Shown: positions 9,058-18,000 of the stretch, one piece after another | Numbering within the stretch: the first letter of the stretch is position 1 | How the letters are laid out: each line of letters starts with the position of its first letter | NCBI RefSeq assembly: GCF_030464885.1 | Contig: NZ_JALPRJ010000036.1 | Coordinates: 30,600-94,599 of the forward strand | Reading direction: 5' to 3' | Length of the DNA stretch: 64,000 nt | From: Caballeronia sp. SEWSISQ10-4 2 | Lineage (GTDB): Bacteria > Pseudomonadota > Gammaproteobacteria > Burkholderiales > Burkholderiaceae | Program-made: the position numbers and the translations under genes | The notes under the pieces: model-generated | What the model saw: the letters and a program-made list of their open reading frames with translations, nothing else | The model's database searches: none | Told to the model about the DNA's origin: nothing

Positions 9058-9731
9058 CCAACGTGAACGATTCAACGATCCTGGAGCGGCTGGGCCGGCT
9101 TGACACCTGTGCCGTTTCCGACAGCCTGGACAAGCTCTCTCTCAAAGGCACAGTCACAGGACTCTCACCGCTATCGTGTCTCGCGAAAGTATACGGACGC
9201 GTTATGACTGTGAAACTGGTGAAGGTCGATGAGGTTTCGAACAAAGGAACGCCGACTCCGCACCTCGGTGCGCGGGCGATCGAAATGGCGCAGAAGGGAG
9301 ACGTCATCGTAGTCGAACAGCGTACCGGAATCGTCGCTGGATCCTGGGGCGGAATTTTGTCGACTGGCGCAAAAGTTCGGGGGATCGCAGGTGTTATCTC
9401 TGACGGGCTAGTGCGTGACGTTGACGAAGCGCGTGGATTGGGATTCCCGATCTATGCGCGTGGCTCGACGGCCCTCACAGCGCGTGGCCGGGTTGCCGAA
9501 CTGGAGACGGGCGGAACAGTGCAGATCGCGGACGCAACTGTGCAAACAGGCGATTACGTGATTGCAGATGGAACCGCCGTCGTGTTCGTTTCAGCCTCGC
9601 ACATCACCGCTGTCCTCGACACAGCAGAGCAGATAGCAGCTCGCGAAAGCATCATGAGCAAGGCTTTGATGGAGGGGATGTCGATTACGGATGTCATGGG
9701 TGCCGACTACGAGGAGATGCTGAAGCGATGA
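9054..9731 (+). CDS. RraA/HMG-aldolase family protein, copy 1
   Basis: A 225-residue member of the RraA-like family, which includes the class II pyruvate aldolases acting on 4-hydroxy-4-methyl-2-oxoglutarate and 4-carboxy-4-hydroxy-2-oxoadipate (the LigK/ProA step). R121-D122 is present, followed by V-D-E, but the position 21 residues before R121 is Gly100, where the Pseudomonas aldolase motif D-x20-R-D has Asp. Activity may therefore differ. First of three consecutive paralogues, overlapping the Rid gene and copy 2 by four bases each. The expected reaction is cleavage to pyruvate plus a keto acid. Confidence 0.8.
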   Translation: MTNVNDSTILERLGRLDTCAVSDSLDKLSLKGTVTGLSPLSCLAKVYGRVMTVKLVKVDEVSNKGTPTPHLGARAIEMAQKGDVIVVEQRTGIVAGSWGGILSTGAKVRGIAGVISDGLVRDVDEARGLGFPIYARGSTALTARGRVAELETGGTVQIADATVQTGDYVIADGTAVVFVSASHITAVLDTAEQIAARESIMSKALMEGMSITDVMGADYEEMLKR

Positions 9732-10390
9732 ATCAGGACCGAAATGTTGAACGTGCAGCCTCGCTCGACTGCGCAACTTTGAGCGATGCATTGGATCGCC
9801 TTGGAATCCACGGGCAATGTGCCTGGATCAAGGCTCGTGCTGACGAGTTCCGGTTGACGGGACGAGCCTTCACGCTTCTTTACGGGCCGGCGTCCAAGCC
9901 CGCTGGTACGGTCGGCGACTATATCGATGACGTTCCTCCCGGATCGGTTGTCGTCCTCGACAACGGGGGCCGTGAAGATGTAACAGTGTGGGGAGATATC
10001 TTGACGGAGATCGCTCATCGTAGAGGGATTGCCGGTACAGTCATAGACGGAATCTGTCGCGACGTCGCGCTCTGTCGCAAGCTCGGATACCCGGTGTTTT
10101 CTCGCGGACATTGGATGCGAACTGGCAAGGATCGTGTGCAGGTGGAGGCCACTGGAGTCGTGGTTTCAATTGGATCGGTTCGCGTCGCGCCAGGCGACCT
10201 CGTGCGCGGCGATGCGGATGGTGTAGTGGTCCTACCCAGCGCCCATGAGGACGCCATCCTTGATGCGGCTGAGGAGATTTCGCGTGCCGAAGACGCAATT
10301 CGCGCTCTCGCAGGAAAGGGTGCTCGGCTAGACGAGGCTCGCCGTCAGTTTGGGTACCACCGCCTTCAATCTTTGAAGGACTCAGCATGA
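9728..10390 (+). CDS. RraA/HMG-aldolase family protein, copy 2
   Basis: A 220-residue paralogue of the flanking genes. It has the complete D90-x20-R111-D112 arrangement (VWGD ... IDGICRD), the pattern expected for a divalent-metal-dependent class II pyruvate aldolase. It is therefore the best candidate for the terminal aldol cleavage after the LigJ-like hydratase. The C-terminal part VAPGDLVRGDADGVVVLP is the usual family block. The start overlaps the stop of copy 1 (ATGA), and its own stop overlaps copy 3. Sequence similarity to copies 1 and 3 is limited outside the motifs, so the triplet is not a recent duplication. Confidence 0.82.
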   Translation: MNQDRNVERAASLDCATLSDALDRLGIHGQCAWIKARADEFRLTGRAFTLLYGPASKPAGTVGDYIDDVPPGSVVVLDNGGREDVTVWGDILTEIAHRRGIAGTVIDGICRDVALCRKLGYPVFSRGHWMRTGKDRVQVEATGVVVSIGSVRVAPGDLVRGDADGVVVLPSAHEDAILDAAEEISRAEDAIRALAGKGARLDEARRQFGYHRLQSLKDSA

Positions 10391-11064
10391 GTGACAAACA
10401 CGATCCGTTGGCCGATACGTCGATCTCGGTGCGCAAAACGGTAGCGCTACCTGCAGACCAGATCAAGCGTGCCGCCAGACTCGGCTCGGCGACACTTCAC
10501 GAAGCTGGAGGCCGGATCGGGGCGTTGCCGTCGTCGATCAAGCCGACAGCCGCCAGTTTCAGGCTGGCAGGACCGGCTTTTACTGTGCACTGCCCGCCGA
10601 ACGACAATCTGTGGATTCATCGAGCCATCAAGGCGGCCAGCCCGGGCGATATCCTGGTCGTCTATGCGAGCGGCCACTACGAAGCCGGATATTGGGGCGA
10701 GGTCATGTCGACTGCAGGAATGGTCGCCCGACTGGGCGGCCTGGTCATAGATGCGGGCGTGAGAGATGGCGCTCTGCTTGAGGAAGTTGGGTTTCCTGTT
10801 TTCTCAAGAGGCTTATGCATCCGCGGTACCGGGAAAGATTTTGGTGCGACGGGATGGCTCAACAAGCCTGTTCTTATGGGTGACATCTTCGTGAGTCCAG
10901 GTGATCTGATCGTAGGTGACATCGACGGAGTGGTCTCTATCCCCAATGAGCGGATTAGTGAGGTGCTTCTCGCCGCCGAGAAACGCGAGGCGGCGGAGAG
11001 GGAAATTCTGACGAGGCTGCGCGCTGGAGAGTCGACCTTGCAAGTATTTGGTCTAGACCGTTGA
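10387..11064 (+). CDS. RraA/HMG-aldolase family protein, copy 3
   Basis: A 225-residue paralogue, the last gene of the operon. It has E105-x20-R126-D127: Glu replaces the motif Asp, which keeps an acidic ligand. An N-terminal extension of about 15 residues relative to copy 2 precedes the domain. The C-terminal block VSPGDLIVGDIDGVVSIP is intact. It could act as an aldolase of different specificity, as an oxaloacetate-type decarboxylase (a known side activity of the family), or together with copies 1 and 2 in a mixed trimer or hexamer. The last idea is speculative. No clear terminator follows. Confidence 0.8.
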   Translation: MSDKHDPLADTSISVRKTVALPADQIKRAARLGSATLHEAGGRIGALPSSIKPTAASFRLAGPAFTVHCPPNDNLWIHRAIKAASPGDILVVYASGHYEAGYWGEVMSTAGMVARLGGLVIDAGVRDGALLEEVGFPVFSRGLCIRGTGKDFGATGWLNKPVLMGDIFVSPGDLIVGDIDGVVSIPNERISEVLLAAEKREAAEREILTRLRAGESTLQVFGLDR

Positions 11065-11289
11065 GGAGGCGCGTGAAATGACTATTGAACCGCCTCGTGT
11101 GGGCGTGACTGCTTGAATCACTATGACGCGTGGAGAGCAGTGCCCGGAGTGGAAGTAGCGGCGATGGGTACTTCGCGCCGGGATACTGCAGAAGGGGTGG
11201 CGCGCAGAACGGTGTACGGGGTGTACGCTTTCCAATGGGAATGCACGTCAAATGCGTGCTGATGCGCGGGCCGCATCGTCGTCAAGGCA

Positions 11290-11430
11290 TCGGGTTGTGC
11301 CGCGGCCAACACCCAGCGACGAAGGAGATTGGTATTGATGCCGTCGGCCATCGCGACGGAGGGGCATCGAAAGCCCGGGCTGTCTGCACGCCTCGACGGC
11401 CTGGGCCTTGAACTTCGCGCAGGGGAATCG
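11290..11430 (-). pseudogene. IS66-family TnpA remnant, frameshifted
   Basis: Read on the minus strand, one frame gives FKAQAVEACRQPGLS (about 11415-11366) and the next gives PSVAMADGINTNLLRRWV (about 11361-11310). Joined, these match the helix-turn-helix region of IS66 accessory protein TnpA as I remember it (FKAQ..ACRQPG.S, then G.NANLLRRWV). The switch of frame shows it is broken. No TnpB or TnpC coding part is visible, so this is a small scar. The rest of the gap between the operon and the aldehyde dehydrogenase (11065-11612) holds nothing I recognise. Confidence 0.5.
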
Positions 11431-11612
11431 CCCCCTGCGGCATATCGCGCTAGAGGTTCGACAAACGTAGCGATGTCGCCATCACTGGCGTCACCTTTAC
11501 CGGCATCTCTTTCCAGGCGCGTAGAGCCGACGACGGTTGCGATCTCGACGGCCAGCAGTGAGGCCGCTTGCGAGCGTGGGACCGTGCGCGGCCACGGCTC
11601 TTCGCCATGGTT

Positions 11613-13034
11613 TCACGACACTCCAAGCAACGTCTTTGCCTCCAGGTACGACTCCAGACCAAGCACGCCGTACTCGCGCCCGACGCCCGACTGCTTAAAT
11701 CCGCCGAAGGGCGCCAAAGGATCGTGCTGCAGCGTGTTGATCATCACTCGACCGGCCTGCAGCCTTGTCGCCACCGCTTTTGCCCGTGCCTGATCGGACG
11801 ACATGACGAAGGCGTGCAGGCCAAACACCGTATCGTTGGCCATGTCGATCGCTTCCTCGTCGCTGCCATATGTCAGGATGGACAGAACGGGGCCGAAGAT
11901 TTCCTCACGTGCGATGGTCATCTCGCTGCACACATCGGCAAATACCGTCGGCTTGACGAAATAGCCGTGCTCTAGCCCCGCCGGACGCCCCTCGCCACCC
12001 GTGATAAGCGTAGCGCCCTCGGCGAGACCGAGCCTGATGTAGTTCTGAACGCGTTCGTACTGGTTGCGATTGGCCAGGGGGCCAATGACGGTCGTTGGGT
12101 CGGCCGGGTCGCCCACCTTCATCTGCGCCACCGTCTCTTTCACCACCATGATCGCTTCTGCCAAGCGCCGCTCAGGTACCAGCAATCGGCTCCCCGAAAT
12201 GCATGCCTGCCCGTTGTTCATGAACGCCGCATTGAGCGCGAGCGGAACTGCCTTCGTCAGATCCGCATCGTCAAGGATGATGGACGGGGATTTCCCGCCC
12301 AGGGCGAGGTGGACACGCTTCATGGTGTCGGTCGCCGCCCGCTGGATGATCTTGCCCACCGCCGTGGAGCCAGTAAAGGAAATCTTCGCGACATCCGGGT
12401 GCGTGCTCAATTCGGCGCCCACGACGTCGCCGCGTCCGGTGACGATATTGACGATGCCTGCCGGCAACCTTGCCGCATGAATGGCTTCCGTCACGATCCT
12501 GTTTTGTATCGGGCTCAACTCGCTTGGCTTGATCACGGACGTGCAACCTGCGGCGATGGCCATCGCCAATTTGCTACAGATCGAACCGGCAGTGCTGTTC
12601 CACGGAGTGATGAGGGCAGCAACGCCCACAGGTTCCATCACTACGGTCGAGGTACCCATCACGCGGGTGAATTCGTAGGCCTCCAGCGTCACTGCGGCGT
12701 CAAGAAATGATTGCGCCGCGAAGTGAGAGATCCAGGTGGCCCGTGAAACAGGCGCGCCGTATTCTTCGATCGTCGCATCGCGCAGAGCATCGCTGCATTC
12801 CAGGACGGCTGCGTGCAGCCGCTTCAGCATGGCGACGCGCTCGCCGACTGTCGTTTGCGCAAATGCCGGCAACGCCTTTTTTGCCGCAGCGATGGCGCGA
12901 CGCGTATCCTCGGCATCGGCGAGGGTCGAGCGTGCGAGGGGCCTTTCGGTGGTCGGGTTGATGATTTCAACGGTCTCGATCCCGTGCGGGGTCACGAAGG
13001 TGCCGTCGATGTAGATCTGGTGGATGGTTTGCAT
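11613..13034 (-). CDS. NAD(P)-dependent aldehyde dehydrogenase family protein, atypical active site
   Basis: A 473-residue ALDH. The oxyanion Asn is in TPWNSTAG (N145), the NAD-binding SFTGSTAVGK follows, and the nucleophile is C278 in NNGQACISGSR. The general base Glu normally seen in the LELGGK segment is Ala244 (VHLALGGKSP; codon at 12303-12305). The EEIFGPVL and FGGFKQSG blocks are intact. The start is at 13034, preceded on its strand by GGAG; the longer frame would cross the promoter region shared with the divergent LysR gene. It probably oxidises an aldehyde under control of that LysR. The missing Glu may slow hydrolysis of the thioester or favour another acceptor. Confidence 0.85.
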   Translation of the reverse strand: MQTIHQIYIDGTFVTPHGIETVEIINPTTERPLARSTLADAEDTRRAIAAAKKALPAFAQTTVGERVAMLKRLHAAVLECSDALRDATIEEYGAPVSRATWISHFAAQSFLDAAVTLEAYEFTRVMGTSTVVMEPVGVAALITPWNSTAGSICSKLAMAIAAGCTSVIKPSELSPIQNRIVTEAIHAARLPAGIVNIVTGRGDVVGAELSTHPDVAKISFTGSTAVGKIIQRAATDTMKRVHLALGGKSPSIILDDADLTKAVPLALNAAFMNNGQACISGSRLLVPERRLAEAIMVVKETVAQMKVGDPADPTTVIGPLANRNQYERVQNYIRLGLAEGATLITGGEGRPAGLEHGYFVKPTVFADVCSEMTIAREEIFGPVLSILTYGSDEEAIDMANDTVFGLHAFVMSSDQARAKAVATRLQAGRVMINTLQHDPLAPFGGFKQSGVGREYGVLGLESYLEAKTLLGVS

Positions 13035-13147
13035 GATCGCTCCTGTGTGTCCCCGGGCAATCCGGAGGCGGTGCGCGCAGCATACGATGGCCTCATTGTT
13101 CTGATAAGATAGATAAAAGTTGATATTTTGGTTCGAGAATCGGGATA

Positions 13148-14044
13148 ATGCAGAAATCTGGCCTGGTCGGCCTGGAGGCCGCACTTGCTGTCGCCCGATG
13201 CCAGAGCTTTCGCCGCGCAGCGAATGAACTCGGCATCTCGACCACAGCCGTGAGCAACGCTGTTGCGGGACTGGAAACGCGACTTGGCGTTCGCCTGTTT
13301 CACCGGACCACCCGCAGTGTCTCGCTGACCGAGGCTGGCGAGCACTTCGTGGCCCGGATCGGGCCGGCCTTGTCGGAGATTCGCGGCGCCATGGAGGAAA
13401 CTACGCTCCATCGCCTTTCGCCTATTGGCACGCTCCGCATTAATGCCTCACTGGGCGCAGTCCGCATGGTGTTTGCACCCATCGTACTGGTGTACCTGAG
13501 CCGCTACCCCGATATGAAGGTAGAGATCCTGACCGAGGGGCGAATGATCGACATCGTGGCCGAGGGCTTCGATGCCGGGATTCGCCTGAGCGAGATGGTG
13601 CCGCAAAACATGGTCCGCATACCGATCGACGGTGATCTCCAAATGGCGGTGGTGGGTTCGCCTGAGCACTTCTCACGGTTCCCGATCCCGGCTTCTCCAG
13701 CCGACCTTGCCGGGCACCCCTGTGTACGGGCCAGGTTTCCCAGTGGTGCGCCGTCGCGCTGGGAGTTCTCCCGTCATGGCGAACCAATGAATATCGAGGT
13801 AAGCGGGCCACTCACGCTCGACGACCCGGGCCTCATGCTTGAAGCCGCCTTGGCCGGTACGGGCCTGGCCTATCTGGCCGATTGGTATGTGCGTGACGAC
13901 CTGGCCGCAGGACGGCTGGTGCGCGTGCTGCAGGACTGGACGCCCAGCTACCGTGGTCTAGCGCTCTACTATCCCCCTGGGCGGCAGCTACCAGCGGGAC
14001 TCCGCGCTTTCGTTGATCTCATTCATGAACTTGGCCAACGATAG
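13148..14044 (+). CDS. LysR-family transcriptional regulator
   Basis: A 298-residue LTTR. The N-terminal winged helix-turn-helix is clear: FRRAANELGISTTAVSNAVAGLETRLGVRLFHRTTRSVSLTEAG. The effector domain follows, with SPEHFSRFPIPASPADLAGHPCVR. It belongs to the broad AaeR/DmlR-like branch. The gene is divergent from the aldehyde dehydrogenase with 113 bases between the starts, the usual arrangement for an LTTR controlling its neighbour. That gap contains an A+T-rich segment (about 13095-13135) suited to an operator. Confidence 0.9.
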   Translation: MQKSGLVGLEAALAVARCQSFRRAANELGISTTAVSNAVAGLETRLGVRLFHRTTRSVSLTEAGEHFVARIGPALSEIRGAMEETTLHRLSPIGTLRINASLGAVRMVFAPIVLVYLSRYPDMKVEILTEGRMIDIVAEGFDAGIRLSEMVPQNMVRIPIDGDLQMAVVGSPEHFSRFPIPASPADLAGHPCVRARFPSGAPSRWEFSRHGEPMNIEVSGPLTLDDPGLMLEAALAGTGLAYLADWYVRDDLAAGRLVRVLQDWTPSYRGLALYYPPGRQLPAGLRAFVDLIHELGQR

Positions 14045-14983
14045 TGCGCCTGATATTGTTCGCCTTCTTCCGCCACCCGGCATGAAATGAACTACGGCGA
14101 CGCCCGGTCGGTCGCGGTAGGGACGGGGATTGCTCCCCGCTCCCCCAGAGATCCGTACGTGCAGAATTACTCAACGCTTGATGTGTGGCAACGGCGAGGG
14201 TCATTGGAGATCGGCAGTCAACTTCTGCCGGAGCAGCGCGTCGTAGTCATCTACGGTGTTCACAAACGCGAGACGCTGGAACAGCCAGTTCAAACAGCCA
14301 GTTCAGTTAGCGGTACGGATCGATGCGGTTGCCCGGTTGATACGATGATCAGGAAACGCCAGGTCATTCAATGGCTCACAGCCGCCTGTGACGCTATCCG
14401 GAAGGTCTGATATCGGGGGCGAGCCGCGTGTCTCTGCGCATGAATAGCCGCTCTGGCGCGGACCAGACGACTGAAGTGGGCCGCCAATATTCATTCGTCG
14501 AAGCAGGTAGCAGCCATCCTCTGCCGCCGTCGACGGATGACTGGTACGAGAACGGTGAGCGGGCATACAAGATAAATGGACGAACGACAGCATTGGCCGA
14601 CTACTCGCCGAATTGAGTCGACGCGCTAAGGAACGCTGTCTCAGCCGAGCCGACGTTCGAGGGTCCGAGCGAAGGCATGGCCGAACGGTCGCGCATCACA
14701 CATTTTTGCCTATTCTGTTCGGTGTTGCTCGATGCCGCTGAGACATTCGTCGCTTGGTCTGCGGGTTAACTCGCGCTCTGTTATCCGATGAAGCTAAAGA
14801 AAATGGGCCGATCATCCGATATCTCAGAGACCTAACTAACAAAGCTGAGGGACGTGTCCGGGTCCGCGCAGAAATTCTGGTAAATTCAGCACGCGTCGAT
14901 TGAGGTGAAATCTATCTTCCGCCAAAGAACATTATTTGAATGGGGCAGGGAAGGACGAATCGACACCAGTCAAGAAGTCTTAA
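14045..14983. other. Gap without a recognisable gene
   Basis: About 940 bases with only short frames that match nothing I know. The segment 14100-14160 resembles, from memory and weakly, sequence found near the 3' ends of bacterial group II introns, but I cannot draw domain V here. The second half (14760-14980) is clearly richer in A+T than the neighbours, as is common at island junctions and upstream of defence genes. It presumably holds the promoter of the helicase gene. Confidence 0.4.
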
Positions 14984-15008
14984 AAAAGCCGGCATCAGAG
15001 AAACCGGC
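14982..15008 (-). terminator. Terminator-like hairpin on the minus strand
   Basis: On the minus strand GCCGG (15008-15004) and CCGGC (14992-14988) form a short stem around an 11-base loop, followed by six T residues (14987-14982). It points away from the helicase gene, which starts just to the right on the plus strand, so it would stop leftward transcripts, or it is a relic of a lost leftward gene. The stem of 5 pairs is weak. Confidence 0.3.
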
Positions 15009-15025
15009 GGACAGGGGGCAGATAA

Positions 15026-18000
15026 GTGGCAACCGTTGCAATCGACGAGCATTCGACCGATAAGTCAGATCGGTCGGCTTTGATCCGCCTGTTCAACGAC
15101 ACCCGCAAGCGGCTGGTCGAAACGGGTACCCGAAACCGGCTCGTGCACGTCAACCGCGCGAACGCACGCGGGAATGTCGTGAACATCGTCAACGAGCGGG
15201 CGGACGACGTGAACGCAATCCTTGCCGGTCGAAAGGTTATGCGCTTCCTGGCCATCGGGCGTGACCGAGATGATTCCACCGACGGCATTCACTTATCCGA
15301 TGCCGGTGGCGACGGCTTCGAGCCCGAGCGCTACACAGATGCGCAGCTCGAAACACGCATGGGCCCCGATGCCCTGCAGAAGAAACTTCTCAAAATCGCG
15401 GGCGAGGCACAGACCGCTGAGGAGGAGTCAGGCGTCAATATCCTCTATCTAGCGCTCGGATTCCTCACATGGTTTGAGGACAAGTCCTCGGCGGTGGCGC
15501 GCGAGGCGCCGCTCGTCCTCCTGCCGGTTGAGCTCGTTCGCAACCAGCGCACCTCGACCTACGATCTCCGTATCCGAGATGAAGACGTCCTTACCAATTT
15601 GCCGCTCCAGCAGAGGTTGAAGGACGACTTCGGCATCGAGTTGCCCGACATTGAGGTCGAGGAGGAGTGGAAACCTTCGATCTACTTCGAACAGGTTGAG
15701 GAGCTCGTTGCCGGACGGACCAACTGGAAGCTCGATCGTGATGGGATCCAACTCGGTTTCTTTTCTTTCTCCAAGCTCCTCATGTACCGCGATCTCGCGA
15801 TCGACGCATGGCCTGACGGGGCAATTGCCGAGCACGAGCTGACGCGTGGGCTGCTGTTCGAAGGTTTCGAGTCCGAGGCCCGGCTCTTTGGCCCCGACGA
15901 CCGGCTCGATGAGATGCTCCCGCCCGAAAAGCTGTTCCACGTGGTTGATGCCGACGCGTCGCAGGCGCGCGTCATCGAAGAAGTAAGGTCGGGCCGCAAC
16001 CTGGTCGTGCAGGGTCCCCCGGGAACGGGTAAGTCACAGACCATCACCAACATTATTGCGGCGGCGGCCAAGGAGGGAAAGCGCGTCCTCTTCATAGCCG
16101 AGAAGATGGCCGCACTATCCGTCGTGCATGACCGTCTCATGAAGGTTGGTCTGCGTGACGTTTGCCTTGAGCTTCATTCCAGGAGCGCTAACAAGAAAGC
16201 GGTGCTCGCAGAGCTCGCCCGAACGATTGGGGCGGCCGCCGCAGTCCCCGCCTTGCCCGGCGCGCCGATTGCCCTTACCGAAACCCGCGACAAGCTGAAC
16301 CTGTTCGCGGAAGCTCTGCACTGTCCGATCGGAACAACGGGGGAGACAGCTTTCTCCGTGTTGAGCCTGCAGGTGCGCCACATCGGCTCGGGCGCACCGG
16401 CTCCGACCATCTCCAGCGACAACCTCGCGCAGATGACACGGGAACAGGAGCGACACCTGCTCGAAACCGTTGCTCGCTATGGTGAACTGCTTAAGGAGGA
16501 GGGTGACGCCGACCGGCATCCGTTCGCGGGAACCCAAAACCTTGATCTCCAGCCGCTCGACCTTACCCGCCTGTCCACGCTGCTCGAAACTGCGCGTGCT
16601 GCCGTGGTCGTGCTCGAAGAAGCTGTGGGCAGTTCCGCGCGAGCATTGGGCGTTACGGTTCCCATCAGCATTTCGTCGGTGGTAAGCCTGGCGGACGTCC
16701 TTGACCGTCTGGAAGGGCTGCCGGCGGGAGCCGCCGACACCGCCCTCGCATTCCTTTCCGCGCCCGACTTGCCGAGGCTCAAGAAGGCGATCGAGGCCGG
16801 AGTTGCGTGGCGGTTAGCACAAGACACTGCCGAGGAGATATTCGTGGAGGCGGCATTCGCCGCGCCGACGATCGCTTTGCGCGGACCGTTGGTGGCCGGT
16901 AGCCGGTCCTTCTTCGCTCGATTGGGCGGTGCTTATCGCACCGCGTCTCGCGTGCTTGCGGGGTTCCTGCGCGGCGCCCTGCCAAAGGCGGCGGATAAGC
17001 GCGTCGAATTGGTGGACTGTCTCGACGGTGTCGGATCTCGCAAGGCGCGCTGGGAAGACGATAAAGACTATTGCCTTCGCGTCATGGGCGATGCCTGGCG
17101 TGGCGAGCGGACGGACTTGGGGCCCCTCCTGACGATCGCAACGTGGTGCCAGCGCGTCGGCGATGCTGCGCTGAGTTGCCCGCATGACGCACTGCTGAAT
17201 CTCGCGCAGCAACCGGATGTGGTCGCGAAGACGCGGCGCATGCTACGCGAAGCAGAGCCGACGACCCGTCGCGGGTTGGACGAGGTTGTCCGCGTTTTGA
17301 CTCTCGACCCAACCGTGTTCGGCGAATTGGGCCTGGAAAGGGCTGAGCTTGGCGAGATGGCAGCGCGCCTCGGTGCGATGGCATCATCGACCGACCGTTA
17401 CGCGGCCTGGACGAATCTGAGGCTTTTGGAACATCGCATGACGTCTGCTGGCGTGCCGGACCTGATGCGAAGGATGCAATCTGGTGAATTCGATGGGGCA
17501 GCGGCGGCAGTGGAACTTCGCTTCGCACGCGCCGAGCGGCTTTGGCGTGTAGCGCTTGACTCGTCTCCGGTGCTTCGCGATATGAGGCTGGAGAGGCGCC
17601 ATGAGCTCGTCGAGACGTTCGCCTTGCTCGAGAGGAAGCGCTTGTCGGAGAATGTGACGGGCATCCTGGCTGGACATTTGGCACAGGTTCCGCAGGGCGC
17701 GATGGGCGAGATGAAGGTGATCCGCGGCGAGATCGGCAAGAAGCGCGGGCATATCGCGGTCCGCAAACTGTTCTCGAGTGCGGGCACGGCCGTGCAGCGG
17801 ATCAAGCCCGTCCTGCTAATGAGCCCGATTTCCGTGGCTCAATATCTTCCGCCTGGGGCGTTGACCTTTGATTTGCTTGTCATCGACGAGGCGTCGCAGG
17901 TGCGTCCCGAGGATGCGCTGGGCGCCATCGCACGCGCCAAGCAGATCGTGGTGGTCGGAGACCAGAAACAATTGCCGCCGTCGTCCTTTTTCGACCGGCT

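Noticed and set aside
14100..14165. Possible group II intron 3'-end fragment
   Set aside because: Only a loose resemblance from memory; I could not draw domain V or find any reverse transcriptase coding sequence nearby.
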